The position numbers were made by a program, and so were the translations under genes. The notes beneath the pieces were generated by a model. The model was not told the origin of the DNA. It worked only from the letters and a program-made list of their open reading frames with translations, and did no database searches. DNA of 53,410 bases from Candidatus Sabulitectum sp. Its GTDB lineage: Bacteria > Fermentibacterota > Fermentibacteria > Fermentibacterales > JCC-6. The stretch lies in assembly GCA_021107435.1 (NCBI GenBank), contig JAIOSV010000110.1, positions 1 through 53,410 of the forward strand, read 5' to 3'. The stretch's first letter is position 1. Every line of letters starts with the position of its first letter. Shown here piece by piece: positions 24,581 through 32,532 of this stretch.

Positions 24581-26803
24581 ATGGTGTTAATGCTTTTTCT
24601 CTCAATACTGGGATCCTGGGTTTCTCTTGGAGGAGATTATTCTTCTGTCCCTGAGATAACAGTGGTTGAAGCGAACGAAAACCACGCGATTATTCAACTG
24701 GATCTAACAGGATACAACCTGGAGCACTTTTTGCAGTACTCCCGTTATAATGTTGACGGATACGTATGGGATACGGATATTCAAGTGGGCAATCCTGAGT
24801 TTCCCATGATATCTGTTGTTATAGGCATCCCGGCGGGAACAACTCCTTCCCTCTCTCTTCTAAGCGCGGACTGGACTTCTGCGGGAACCGGCACCCCTTA
24901 TCCTGTTCAACCCCTCCGCACGGATGATGATGTAGAGCCATTCTTTTTCGTGGATATTTCCACCGATCTTCAGGGTGTGTATCCGTTGAATGCAGTCAAT
25001 CTTTACCAGCAGGGCAACTGGGCTGGAGTAAACACAGTAGTTCTTCAAATGAACCCGTTTACCTGGGATGCTTCAACTGGTGAATTCCAGGTCGCTTCTT
25101 CCATGACTGCCAGAGTGGATTTTCATGGAAACAGAAGCCATCAGGTTTCTGTAAGGCCTGAGGTTGCAAGCATGCATCGATCAAGAATTGTAAACTATGA
25201 CGCTCTTGACATCATGGTGGATTCTTCTCCTGTATCCATGGACGACGATGTTTACATATGCGTGGTTCCACCGGAAAATCTGGAATCTGTTACCCCGCTT
25301 CTTGCAATGGTCAACTCCCTCGGCCACCATGTAAATATTATTGAGATGGAATCCGGCAGCTCCAGTTATTCGATAAAAGGTGCCATCACCGGCGTATATC
25401 AGGAAGGCATAACCAGATTTGTCCTGATTCCAGCACGCCACGCGCAGCTTGAATCAAAGAACTACGGCAGTTTTGTTGGAGACTTCTATTATGGGTTAAT
25501 GAGCCCTGACAACTATCCAGATATGGCAGTGGGCAGATACTCCGGCAACTACTCTCAACTCGAGAACCAGACAGCCAAAACCATGTCTTACATAACTTAT
25601 GTGGGGGAATCCGGTCAGCCTTCCCTTCCCGCAAGTGTTATTTTGGCCGCTCACCAGGAAGAGTATCCCGGTAAGTACACTGAGAACAGTGAAGCAGTCA
25701 GAACCTGGGATTATGAACTTGCGGATATTGTCTTTGAGACTGTTTATCCACCAGAGGGCGGGACTCCCGCTCAGGTTTCGACTGCGATCAACAACGGCGT
25801 TGGAATAGTTAACTACAGAGGGCACGGATCAAACACAACCTGGCAGTGGACCGGCGGCTGGAACGCGGGTTATATCTATGATCTGACCAACACATATTTC
25901 CCCCCGGTTTTCAACGTGGCCTGCAGCAACGGTACACATAATTACAGTTACAACTGTTTGTGTGAGAGCTGGATGGATGCTCCCGGAACTGGAGCCAGCG
26001 GCAACCTCGGCGCAAGCTCAGGGTCCAGTACAATAGCCAACAACTGGATGCAGAAATCACTTTTCTGGGAGATCTTCGATGAAGGGAATACTTGCGCAGG
26101 TGAGATGTTCGCGGCCAGTCAGGCATATATCATTCAAAATGTGACCGGGGCGGGTCTGAACAACTCGAAAATGTACCACTGGTTTGGCGATCCATCCATG
26201 GACATTCCCAACAGCGATGAAAGTGGTGCTCCTTTCGCCATGGATTTTGATGTACCTGCAGCTCTGAATATCGGTCCTAATACTCTTTACATCACCATAA
26301 CTTCCGATGGATCGCCTGTTCAAGGGGCTGTTGTTACAATCACGGATGGTATCGGCAACCATTCTTTACACACAGAATCTTTCTACGAGCAGCAGATTAC
26401 AAACAGCTCTGGTGAAGTCTGGCTGAATTTCACTGCTCTTGAAGGCAAGGATCTCTACTACGGCGCAAGATTACACAATTACGCTTCTGTTACAGGAACA
26501 ATTGATGTTGTTACCACCGGTATTGGGGGCGAAAGCTCTTTTACAGCGGATCTCTTCCCTGTAACACCCAGCCCGGTGAGCGGCAAGGCGAACATCTCCT
26601 TTACCGCCCCTGTAAACAGCTATGTAAAGGTCAGCGTTCTGGATATTTCAGGAAGAGTTGTCAGCACAGTTCAGGATGGCCGGTTACCGGCAGGGGCAGG
26701 ATCAAGAAGTCTTGATGCTTCAGAATTGACCCCCGGTGTTTACTTTGTAATAATGCAAACGGCAGATGCCACATTCACAAGGAAAATGGCAGTTGTCCGT
26801 TAA
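24581..26803 (+). CDS. Secreted gingipain-like C25 cysteine protease with sorting tail
   Basis: A 740-residue protein with a signal peptide (MVLMLFLSILGSWVSLG) and a propeptide of about 210 residues with a C25 propeptide look. The catalytic dyad is His415 (NYRGHGS) and Cys448 (VACSNGTH); their 33-residue spacing equals that of RgpB. After the protease domain comes an Ig-like region, and the last 85 residues form a type IX-like C-terminal sorting domain (PSPVSGKANISF, VLDISGRVV, LTPGVYFVIM). It is probably exported to the surface as a zymogen. GGAGG lies upstream of ATG 24581. Known C25 enzymes cleave after Arg or Lys; specificity here is not predictable. Confidence 0.9.
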   Translation: MVLMLFLSILGSWVSLGGDYSSVPEITVVEANENHAIIQLDLTGYNLEHFLQYSRYNVDGYVWDTDIQVGNPEFPMISVVIGIPAGTTPSLSLLSADWTSAGTGTPYPVQPLRTDDDVEPFFFVDISTDLQGVYPLNAVNLYQQGNWAGVNTVVLQMNPFTWDASTGEFQVASSMTARVDFHGNRSHQVSVRPEVASMHRSRIVNYDALDIMVDSSPVSMDDDVYICVVPPENLESVTPLLAMVNSLGHHVNIIEMESGSSSYSIKGAITGVYQEGITRFVLIPARHAQLESKNYGSFVGDFYYGLMSPDNYPDMAVGRYSGNYSQLENQTAKTMSYITYVGESGQPSLPASVILAAHQEEYPGKYTENSEAVRTWDYELADIVFETVYPPEGGTPAQVSTAINNGVGIVNYRGHGSNTTWQWTGGWNAGYIYDLTNTYFPPVFNVACSNGTHNYSYNCLCESWMDAPGTGASGNLGASSGSSTIANNWMQKSLFWEIFDEGNTCAGEMFAASQAYIIQNVTGAGLNNSKMYHWFGDPSMDIPNSDESGAPFAMDFDVPAALNIGPNTLYITITSDGSPVQGAVVTITDGIGNHSLHTESFYEQQITNSSGEVWLNFTALEGKDLYYGARLHNYASVTGTIDVVTTGIGGESSFTADLFPVTPSPVSGKANISFTAPVNSYVKVSVLDISGRVVSTVQDGRLPAGAGSRSLDASELTPGVYFVIMQTADATFTRKMAVVR

Positions 26804-27713
26804 CGCAGGGCTTATTCTGCTTCTCACTCTGCTCCCGTTTATCGCATGTACACTGGGAGCAGAGGATGCAGTTACGTTTCCCACATACAAAGAGGGAGAA
26901 GCGTCGTTTCCGACCTCTATTGATGTGCCGCCCGTGTTTTCCGGTAATGGAAACTACGGGCTTGTTGCTTCAGGCGATACACTTTATCACATGGAGCTTC
27001 GGCACGGTAGAATACACGGAAAAACATTCGCGGGCGGAACAATCAAGGGTCTGGCTGTTGGTACAGGTTCGCAGGCTTTTGCGATTTACGATGATCAGCT
27101 GCTCCGTATTGATGGTTTTGATGTTACATCATCATGCGAGTTAACAGGAATCGGAGTAGCCATGACTGTCTGCGGCAATGATCCTGTTGTTCTTCTGGAC
27201 GATGGCTCACTTGTTCTTCACGACGGAACAGATCTCACTTTCATAGGAAGCTACATTCCTGAGAATCCGGGAATGGCATGCATTCAGGGTTTTCCCGGTA
27301 TTGTTGTTACTGGATTCTCTGATGGAACAATGATCTCGCTTTCACTGCCATCGTTTTCGGAAATTGCAGCGGAGAAGCTGAATAGCTCTCTGATATTTAT
27401 GGCAGGAGCCGGGCAGGAGAATCTGATTTTTTCCATTGACGCATGGAACGAGGTGGCAGTCTGTTCACCGGCTGATTTGATTATCCAGGTCATGTTCACC
27501 TTTCCTGAAACACCACTATCCGCTGCATCAGATAGTGAATTGTCGTGTGTTTATGCTGTATGCCCGTCTGCGGGCATACATGTATGCCTTTCAAATGGAG
27601 AAATTGCGTGGAGGACAGATGAGTTTGGTGGTGCCCCGTTTGTTACTCTATCGGATGATTGCGAGATTGCGCTTGTATCCGAAGGGAATACTGTAACGTT
27701 ACTGCTGAAGTGA
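26793..27713 (+). CDS. Propeller-like lipoprotein
   Basis: About 306 residues from TTG 26793, which has AAGGA upstream; ATG 26766 is an alternative. The N-terminus LLLTLLPFIAC ends in a lipobox. The rest reads as repeated four-stranded blades of WD40/PQQ type (for example GLVASGDTLYHMELRHG, AFAIYDDQLLRIDG, PVVLLDDGSLVLHDG), so a beta-propeller is likely. No catalytic residues stand out. It overlaps the protease gene by 11 bp and is presumably co-expressed; it may dock or inhibit the protease, which is inference. Its 3' end overlaps the convergent PDZ gene by 15 bp. Confidence 0.65.
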   Translation: MSVNAGLILLLTLLPFIACTLGAEDAVTFPTYKEGEASFPTSIDVPPVFSGNGNYGLVASGDTLYHMELRHGRIHGKTFAGGTIKGLAVGTGSQAFAIYDDQLLRIDGFDVTSSCELTGIGVAMTVCGNDPVVLLDDGSLVLHDGTDLTFIGSYIPENPGMACIQGFPGIVVTGFSDGTMISLSLPSFSEIAAEKLNSSLIFMAGAGQENLIFSIDAWNEVAVCSPADLIIQVMFTFPETPLSAASDSELSCVYAVCPSAGIHVCLSNGEIAWRTDEFGGAPFVTLSDDCEIALVSEGNTVTLLLK

Positions 27714-28559
27714 GGGAATTACAATCTCAGCAGTTTCTGAATCTCTCTGTACTAAGAGATTCAACGCGTCCGGTGAATTCTGTATCATCACTTTCAGCGC
27801 TTCAGGATGGTAAACCCTTTCTCCATTTATCTCTGTAATGATATCTCCCTCTTCAAGACCGCAATTGTCAGCAGGGGAATTCACTTCAACATCAAGCAGA
27901 AGAATTCCCTGAACTGTGGAGAGACCGGAAGTGGCCGGCATGGCAGTTATCCCGAATAGCGGAGTGTGCATACCCGCATCTGAAAGAAGAGTTTCAACCC
28001 AGTAATACCAAAGATTGCAGGGAATCAGAGCCATCAGCTCACCTCTGCCGTCTCCAGGGTCAAATGAGCCTGTTACTATTCCTGCGAGTCTGTCATATGA
28101 ATCGAATACAGGAGCACCCATAAGTTCCGACGCAGGGGGAGAGGCCAGAAGAAGAGCTCCGTCGGAGAGCTGCTCCATGGGAAATGTTCTGATAACGGAA
28201 AGCCCTGTAGGATGATTGGCAACAATCATAAGGGCAGCTCCGTTTTCGGGAGATGTGTTTCTTGGTTGTTCAAAAGAAGCAAAAACATCGTCGTGGAAGA
28301 TAAGCATTGAAAGTCCCATATCCCTGAAGTTCACCACAGAGTCGGGATAGAATCTGATTGCGTTGTCTATTACAAAAATATCGGAGTCTTCGGTGAAAGC
28401 AAAAAGCGTAACAGCATGTCCCGGAGATACGGCAACACCGCTGCATATCTCTACGAATCGGTTTCCGTCAGCCATTCGTCCTACAGAAACAGCAGGGGAT
28501 TCCATCAGGGAGGGGAAGAAACCGGTTGAAACAAGCAATGTGATAATAATGCTGAACAT
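27699..28559 (-). CDS. HtrA-like PDZ protein with dead protease domain
   Basis: A 286-residue exported protein: signal peptide or anchor (MFSIIITLLVSTGFF), a chymotrypsin-fold domain resembling DegS/HtrA (about 25-190) and a PDZ domain (about 195-280, with SPADNCGLEEGDIITEING). By eye-alignment with HtrA motifs the catalytic His is replaced (TLFAF for TNxHV), the Asp is Gly (MGLSML for TDLAVL) and the Ser is missing (ELMGAPV for GNSGGPL). It should therefore bind but not cut. It is the third gene of the sigma/anti-sigma operon, 9 bp after the anti-sigma gene, the place where degS-, mucB- or mucD-like genes are found elsewhere. Confidence 0.8.
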   Translation of the reverse strand: MFSIIITLLVSTGFFPSLMESPAVSVGRMADGNRFVEICSGVAVSPGHAVTLFAFTEDSDIFVIDNAIRFYPDSVVNFRDMGLSMLIFHDDVFASFEQPRNTSPENGAALMIVANHPTGLSVIRTFPMEQLSDGALLLASPPASELMGAPVFDSYDRLAGIVTGSFDPGDGRGELMALIPCNLWYYWVETLLSDAGMHTPLFGITAMPATSGLSTVQGILLLDVEVNSPADNCGLEEGDIITEINGERVYHPEALKVMIQNSPDALNLLVQRDSETAEIVIPSLQQ

Positions 28560-28568
28560 GTTTCTCTT

Positions 28569-29027
28569 CTAGAAGGTAGAAACAGAGGATGGTCTTGAGT
28601 ACGCTACAATTGGTGCGGGAGCAAACTGCATTACAGTTTCCTGAACTGCAGCGGTTTCCATACCGGTGTTTCCATAGCTCGATGTGTGTTCACCGGTGAA
28701 GTTCTGCAGAAAGAAAACAAGTGCGGCGGCAAAGGGAATAATTGCAGCAATACGCCAGACCGGTAATTTGAAACGAGCTCTGGATGCTATTGGAGATCTG
28801 TCAAAGTTCCCCGAGGCAAGTCTCGCCTGAACCGTTTCCATAAGGTTGAATGGGGGATCAGGTTCTTCAAGATTTTTTACCTTTTCGCTGATTGATCTGT
28901 TAAAGGACATGGTCTTTCGGCAGGCAGAGCATCCGTTCAGATGGAATCTTAGAAGTTGTTCCTCTTCCGGGGTGGATTCATCGTCAAGAACAGTGTCCAT
29001 TAGAAAAAGTGCTTCATTGCATTTCAT
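28569..29027 (-). CDS. Membrane anti-sigma factor (zinc-finger type)
   Basis: A 152-residue anti-sigma factor. The N-terminal cytoplasmic part carries the zf-HC2 motif, Cys3 and HLNGCSAC (HxxxCxxC), which clamps ECF sigma factors. One membrane helix (IAAIIPFAAALVFFLQNF, about residues 95-113) leads to a roughly 40-residue periplasmic tail ending in ...SSVSTF. ATG 29027 overlaps the sigma stop codon as ATGA, which favours it over 29042 and implies translational coupling. Release of the sigma factor would need tail cleavage or a conformational change; the adjacent PDZ protein is the natural partner. Confidence 0.85.
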   Translation of the reverse strand: MKCNEALFLMDTVLDDESTPEEEQLLRFHLNGCSACRKTMSFNRSISEKVKNLEEPDPPFNLMETVQARLASGNFDRSPIASRARFKLPVWRIAAIIPFAAALVFFLQNFTGEHTSSYGNTGMETAAVQETVMQFAPAPIVAYSRPSSVSTF

Positions 29028-29614
29028 TTCCACATCTCCCATACATCTTCAAGGGAGTGGCGAAGACCTGCGCGGGCTCTGTTTATCCGGGACTTAACAG
29101 TTCCAATTTTTATTCCCAGTGTTTCGGATATCTCCTCGTAGGAAAGGCCCTGCTTTTCCCTGAGCATGAAAGGTTCACGATAGTGTTCCGGCAGTTCGTT
29201 GATTGCTTCCTCTATACTTGCGCCAAGTTCTCTCCTGCCTTCGCGGTAGTGGGGCGTCATCTTGTGTGAGCCTTTGAGAACCACTTTATCCAGAGAAACC
29301 ATTGACCACCGTGAGCGCCGTCTCCATTCTTTCTTGGCCAGATTGCTGGCAATGGTGTATACCCATGTGATGAGAGGACGCTCCGGGTCGTAATTGTGTC
29401 TGTATCTGTAGACACGGCAAAAAGTCATCTGGAGCTGCTCCTCAGCATCTTCCTCGTTCCCAAGCATTCGGATAAGATGGGAGAAAAGAGGGCGCTGGAA
29501 TCTTTTAACCACGTGGCTGAACGCATCTTCGTCTCCACCGCAGAGATCTACCATCAACTGCGCATCAGATCGTGGATCCTTTTCACTGTTCTTCAAAACA
29601 CTCGTCCTTAACAT
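29024..29614 (-). CDS. ECF RNA polymerase sigma factor (RpoE-like)
   Basis: A 196-residue ECF sigma factor. Region 2 covers about residues 20-90 (DAFSHVVKRFQRPLFSHLIR, then ITWVYTIASNLAKKEWRRR) and region 4 about 128-185 (LPEHYREPFMLREKQGLSYE, then GIKIGTVKSRINRARAGLR). No extra C-terminal domain. GGAGG lies upstream of ATG 29614. It heads the operon with its anti-sigma factor and a PDZ pseudoprotease, and a GGAACAA-N16-TAGATA promoter just upstream suggests autoregulation. Confidence 0.93.
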   Translation of the reverse strand: MLRTSVLKNSEKDPRSDAQLMVDLCGGDEDAFSHVVKRFQRPLFSHLIRMLGNEEDAEEQLQMTFCRVYRYRHNYDPERPLITWVYTIASNLAKKEWRRRSRWSMVSLDKVVLKGSHKMTPHYREGRRELGASIEEAINELPEHYREPFMLREKQGLSYEEISETLGIKIGTVKSRINRARAGLRHSLEDVWEMWK

Positions 29615-29644
29615 GCTACCTCCGTGCTTCGGCTAATCTAAGCA

Positions 29645-29673
29645 TATCTATCCGGCTGCGCCAGATTTGTTCC
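29645..29673 (-). promoter_or_regulatory. Autoregulatory ECF promoter candidate
   Basis: On the minus strand GGAACAA (29673-29667), 16 nt, TAGATA (29650-29645), about 30 nt before the sigma gene start. The -35 GGAAC core and 16-nt spacer are those of RpoE-type promoters. Confidence 0.5.
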
Positions 29674-29717
29674 AGAGAGGTTGACCCCGAGGGCTCAAAT
29701 TTGGCAGAATAGACATT

Positions 29718-31607
29718 ATGAAGAATAATACATTTCTCAGAACTCTCTTCATGGTTAAACCCTACAGGGGACGAGTAGCGCTCGCGTTGCTATTTGCGTT
29801 GATTTTCGCAGCCTCCAGCGGGGCCACTCTTGCGATGTTACTTCCGATTTTTGATGATGTACTCGGGACAAGAGAAGGTGTAGAGTCCACTCTAAGCTTT
29901 GATCAGGCTATGTCGCAAACCATGATGCCTGTTCTGAAAGAATTCAAGCACTCAGTTCTAAGCGGAGATACCTCTTCAGCTCTTGAAAATGCAAAGGATC
30001 TGCCGGGAGCCTTCCTTGAAGGAATACACATCTCATCTCCATCTCAGGCTCTCCTCGCGGTTATTGTAACCATTATCTCTCTTATATCCATCAAAAACAT
30101 AGCTTTCTTTCTTCAGACTTATTTTATAGCTTCTGTGGAGGAGGGTATGCTCCGTGACCTGAGAGTGAAAGTGTATTCACATCTTCTTAAACTTGACCTT
30201 GGATATTTTGCCGGGAGTCGTTCAGGAGAGCTGACCGCTCGCATTACCGCGGATGTTGTAAGAATCAAGAGAACAGTAACCCAGTCTCTTATTACTCTGG
30301 TTCGGCAGTTTTTCCTTCTGGGTATATATTTTTTCATAACCCTGTGGGTTTCCTGGAAACTGACTCTGGTAACAATTGCGGTACTTCCCCCCAGCATGGT
30401 CCTTATACTTCTTCTTGGCAAAAGTCTTCGCAGAAAGAGCCACCGGTCTCAGGAAAAAATGGCTGATTTTGCAAGTTTTCTCACTGAAACTATTACAGGT
30501 GTGCGGGTGGTAAAAGCTTTCGCAATGGAAGATTTCGAAAAGAAAAGATTTCTTAAAAGTGTTAATGCCCACAGAAAATATGAGATATCCCTTCGAAGAA
30601 TGAAGGCTCTTTCCGGTCCAATGACAGAGTTTCTGGGAGCTGTTGCCGCAGGTGTTATCCTCTGGTACGGGGGAAACGCGGTAATAGACGGCACCGGTAT
30701 GTCACCGGGGAAATTCATGGTCTTTCTCGCGGCAGCACTGAGTATGATGGATCCGGCCAAAGGCATCAGCAAGACTTACGCTTCAATTCAGGCAGGGCTC
30801 GCGGCGGGCGAAAGAGTATTTGGAATTATTGACACACTACCCGCCATAGTTGAGTACAGCTCTGCTGTGGTTCCGGAACCGCTTTCAAGGTCTATCAGGT
30901 TTGAAAACGTTTCTTTCGGATACAATTCGGAAAAACCTGTACTGAAGAACATCAATCTGGAGATAGTCTCCGGAGAAATAGTTGCTCTTGTGGGACCCAG
31001 TGGAGGGGGAAAGAGCACTCTGGCAGATATGATTCCGCGATTTTATGATCCTGATCACGGGAGGATTCTGTTTGATGGGATTGATCTCAGGAAACTGACC
31101 ATTTCAGGACTTAGAAGCCAGCTTGGTATTGTGACCCAGGAAACTGTTCTTTTCAATGATACTGTGTTTAACAACATCGCTTACGGGGCAACTGGCATAT
31201 CCATTGATCAGGTAAAAAAAGCCGCAGAGGTTGCCAATGCTCTTGAGTTCATTGAATATATGCCTCAAGGGTTCTCTACAGTTATCGGAGAGAGGGGAGT
31301 AACCCTCTCGGGCGGGCAGAGGCAGAGGCTGGCTATTGCCAGAGCAGTTCTTAAGAATCCCCCCATTCTCATTTTTGATGAGGCCACAAGCGCTCTTGAC
31401 ACAAAGAGCGAAAAACTGGTGCAGCAGGCCATTGACGAACTGGTGAAGGGAAGAACATCCCTTGTGATTGCCCACAGGCTCAGCACAATAAAAAAGGCTA
31501 CCAGAGTACTCTACATAGAGGGCGGCAGGATACTGGAGGAGGGAACCCACGAGACTCTTCTGGCCCTGGAAGGCAAGTATTCTTCTCTCTGGAAGATGCA
31601 ATTTTAG
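29718..31607 (+). CDS. MsbA-like ABC exporter
   Basis: A 629-residue half-transporter with about six membrane helices (residues 15-340) followed by an ATPase domain: Walker A GPSGGGKSTL (about 431), signature LSGGQRQRLAIARA, Walker B ILIFDEATSALD and the H-loop IAHRLS. The layout and the neighbouring heptosyltransferase-like gene suggest export of a lipid or glycolipid such as lipid A core. There is a longer than usual loop between the first two helices (about residues 48-105). It lies 1 bp before the GT9 gene. No clear Shine-Dalgarno precedes the ATG. Confidence 0.88.
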   Translation: MKNNTFLRTLFMVKPYRGRVALALLFALIFAASSGATLAMLLPIFDDVLGTREGVESTLSFDQAMSQTMMPVLKEFKHSVLSGDTSSALENAKDLPGAFLEGIHISSPSQALLAVIVTIISLISIKNIAFFLQTYFIASVEEGMLRDLRVKVYSHLLKLDLGYFAGSRSGELTARITADVVRIKRTVTQSLITLVRQFFLLGIYFFITLWVSWKLTLVTIAVLPPSMVLILLLGKSLRRKSHRSQEKMADFASFLTETITGVRVVKAFAMEDFEKKRFLKSVNAHRKYEISLRRMKALSGPMTEFLGAVAAGVILWYGGNAVIDGTGMSPGKFMVFLAAALSMMDPAKGISKTYASIQAGLAAGERVFGIIDTLPAIVEYSSAVVPEPLSRSIRFENVSFGYNSEKPVLKNINLEIVSGEIVALVGPSGGGKSTLADMIPRFYDPDHGRILFDGIDLRKLTISGLRSQLGIVTQETVLFNDTVFNNIAYGATGISIDQVKKAAEVANALEFIEYMPQGFSTVIGERGVTLSGGQRQRLAIARAVLKNPPILIFDEATSALDTKSEKLVQQAIDELVKGRTSLVIAHRLSTIKKATRVLYIEGGRILEEGTHETLLALEGKYSSLWKMQF

Positions 31608-31608
31608 A

Positions 31609-32532
31609 ATGGCAGGGAATCTTCTGGTAAGGCTTCATTCTCTGGGAGATATTGTTCTTGCGTCAGGTACAGCAGTTTCAATGGCTGAAAGCGGATCTGT
31701 GAGTTTTGCGTCCAGGGCTGTGTATGAACCGATAATCAGAAGAATCCCGGGCAACATAGAGCCGATAATGCTTACCGGAGGCTGGAAGGAGCTGAGAGAA
31801 GCTTCAGCGGATTTCTCAACCATTATTGATCTGCAGAACAATATCACCACAAAACTGGCATTCGCGGGAAGAAACACAAAAAGATTTTGTTTCAGCAGGA
31901 GGCAGAGAAGACAGGTTCTGATTGGTGCCCCGATAACCATTCCATGGCGGGCTGAAGAATATCTCAAAACCTGGTCGGATCACGGGAATCCGTCTCCTGT
32001 TCTTACAAGACTGGAAACTCCTCCCGACGGCAGGTTTACAGCAGGAATAGTTGCGGGCGGCAGGTGGCCCATGAAGACTATTCCCTCAGGTGTTGTAACA
32101 GAACTGGCCCGTCTATTGTGCGATGTCAAAGGAGCTCAGGTTCTTATCATGGGTGATTCAGAGGACGCTCCTCTGGCTGAGTACATTGTTGAGCAGTGCG
32201 GATACCGGGATGTGAAAACAGTGGCTGGCGAGGGCGGGGTATCCAGGTTGATAAGCAGAATTGAGAGGCTTGATCTACTCATATCACCTGATTCCGGCCC
32301 GGCACATCTCGCCATGGCTCTTGGAGTTCCCGTACAGGTGGTTTTCACATCAACATCACCTGCTCTGGGGTTCTGGCCTGAGAAGTTCAAAGGGGCTTTC
32401 ATGGTGAAACCGATCCCGTGCAGACCCTGTCACAGACACGGCGGGAAAAAATGTACCGCCGGAGACGAGCAATGCAGAAGAATGCTTGTTCCAAGGGACG
32501 TGTTTGAGGAGGCAATGTGTCTGGTTCAATGA
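31609..32532 (+). CDS. Glycosyltransferase family 9 (heptosyltransferase-like)
   Basis: A 307-residue GT9 enzyme. The N-terminus LLVRLHSLGDIVLASG is the family's acceptor-side motif and PDSGPAHLAMALGVPVQVVF is the nucleotide-sugar motif; the C-terminal VFTSTSPALGFWP plus a Cys cluster (CRPCHRHGGKKCTAGDEQC) is common in bacterial GT9. These enzymes add heptose to LPS core. Together with the preceding exporter gene it suggests outer-membrane glycolipid assembly. Its end overlaps mutS by 16 bp. Confidence 0.88.
   Translation: MAGNLLVRLHSLGDIVLASGTAVSMAESGSVSFASRAVYEPIIRRIPGNIEPIMLTGGWKELREASADFSTIIDLQNNITTKLAFAGRNTKRFCFSRRQRRQVLIGAPITIPWRAEEYLKTWSDHGNPSPVLTRLETPPDGRFTAGIVAGGRWPMKTIPSGVVTELARLLCDVKGAQVLIMGDSEDAPLAEYIVEQCGYRDVKTVAGEGGVSRLISRIERLDLLISPDSGPAHLAMALGVPVQVVFTSTSPALGFWPEKFKGAFMVKPIPCRPCHRHGGKKCTAGDEQCRRMLVPRDVFEEAMCLVQ

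Noticed and set aside
29681..29711. TTGACC with CAGAAT as a promoter for the MsbA-like exporter gene
   Set aside because: The -10 is poor and the transcript would start almost at the ATG; support is too weak to list.
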